From Oxyruncus cristatus (lineage: Eukaryota; Chordata; Aves; Passeriformes; Cotingidae): a DNA stretch of 64,000 nucleotides. The stretch's first letter is position 1. The number at the start of each line of letters is the position of its first letter. Shown here in pieces: positions 63,201-64,000 of this stretch. Position numbers and translations under genes: made by a program. Location: positions 644,041 to 708,040 of the forward strand of contig VXAY01004353.1 of NCBI GenBank assembly GCA_013399855.1, read 5' to 3'. Under the pieces are notes generated by a model. It was not told the DNA's origin. It searched no databases and saw nothing but the letters and a program-made list of their open reading frames with translations.

Positions 63201-64000
63201 TGTAGGTGAAGTTATACATTGACTTACATAATGGGAATTTAAGAAGTTAAGCTAAACTACAGATGTCTGCACTTCACCCCTCCTGCCTGACATGAGCAGT
63301 TGCTCTAATGGATTGAACACGAACAGCTTTTTCCATGTGAATGATGTTTAACTGAAACACAAAGGATTTTCCAAATGTAGCCTACTTATTCTCGACAGGA
63401 AAGTTACTCAGTATTTCAAGTGAATCGGAAACCTTCCTCCCCAAACAACAGATTTTCAAACCCAAGCCTTCAGCTGACACACAATTTACAAAAATAATGA
63501 CACCAGTGTTGAACTGTAAGATTATCACTGATATTTCTGCTTTGCAAATCCCCCTGAGTTTTTGAACAATTACATGAAGGATTCTGTTTACAATTATAAA
63601 AGCTATACAAAACCACCTTGCATTCAATTATTATAACTGCCATAGCTATCAAAGCTGAAAGCTAAGGCTTAAAAATACCAAGTATTACTAAACTTGAAAT
63701 AAACCAACATATTGGCAACAGATACAATTTACTAGTGGAAAAAAAAACAAACAAAAAACCCCCAAGATGAACAGCAGGAGCAAAACCTTTCACAAGTATC
63801 AAGAGTCCCATCTGGAAGACTGGGAAACTTAAAGCAGTTGCTTCAATTGGAATCCAGGTCTCACAGTGGGAGTTCTCTGAGCAGTCACTGAGACAACTTT
63901 GTGACACCAAGAAAACACTACAAATCTCACCCTCCTGCAGCCTCCTGCCTGTAGATAGAGATAAGAAGTATTACCAGGTGTAGAAGCAGTACAAGAAAGA
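60141..64000. other. Non-coding stretch right of the NARF promoter
   Basis: I found no exon of CYBC1 or any other known gene. A 170-codon minus-strand open frame at 62036-61524 has no recognisable domain. The stretch is either a first intron of a divergent gene starting in the gap, or intergenic. Confidence 0.45.
62296..62346. repeat. Small AT-rich direct/inverted repeat cluster
   Basis: GAATCTATTTTTA occurs twice 29-30 bp apart, interleaved with its near-complement (AGATTC, TATAGAATC). It could fold into a hairpin. No function is evident. Confidence 0.6.

Overview
The window looks like a piece of a bird genome. It carries many truncated CR1 LINE copies with the avian 3' end, and the subfamily whose tail reads like 'cacagaatatcctgagttgga' suggests a songbird or close relative (inference). 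Pol II genes have small exons and kilobase introns, and two CpG-island promoters are interrupted by assembly gaps, as is common in bird assemblies.

The one fully resolved protein gene is NARF, on the minus strand from 59,213 (ATG) to 44,171 (stop). All 11 coding exons have consensus splice sites and join into one 459-codon frame. Its promoter CpG island is cut by a gap at 59,353-60,140. To the right, 60.1-64.0 kb shows no exon I can defend. In human the neighbour on that side is CYBC1, head to head with NARF, but I cannot see it here.

Downstream of NARF lie two weakly supported Cys-rich ORFs (43.4-42.4 kb, minus). Then comes a compact Pol III cluster: tRNA-Gln(TTG), tRNA-Gln(CTG) and initiator tRNA-Met on the plus strand (40.4-38.3 kb) and a perfect U6 snRNA gene on the minus strand (37.4-37.5 kb). 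Four CR1 fragments, two of them flanking the initiator tRNA, are scattered among them. From memory, human also has an initiator tRNA-Met between NARF and FOXK2, so the block may be conserved.

Further left is a second minus-strand protein gene (about 33.3 kb to at least 31.7 kb). Its first coding exon encodes a basic/AT-hook segment and the N-terminal domain seen in ZNF692 and ZNF653. It is followed by two tandemly duplicated 126-nt exons, each carrying a TVKEE (SUMO-type) motif. Its promoter has five CACGTG E-boxes in 93 bp, and its first intron is filled by a GC-rich minisatellite. No C2H2 zinc finger was found. Several exon-like segments upstream (36.6-33.6 kb) may be alternative 5' exons or relics.

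The left 31 kb is mostly non-coding. A CpG island with a 754-bp gap (11.7-13.3 kb) is a likely promoter. By synteny it could be the first exon of FOXK2 on the minus strand, which would make 1-11.7 kb its first intron, but no FOXK2 coding sequence is visible.
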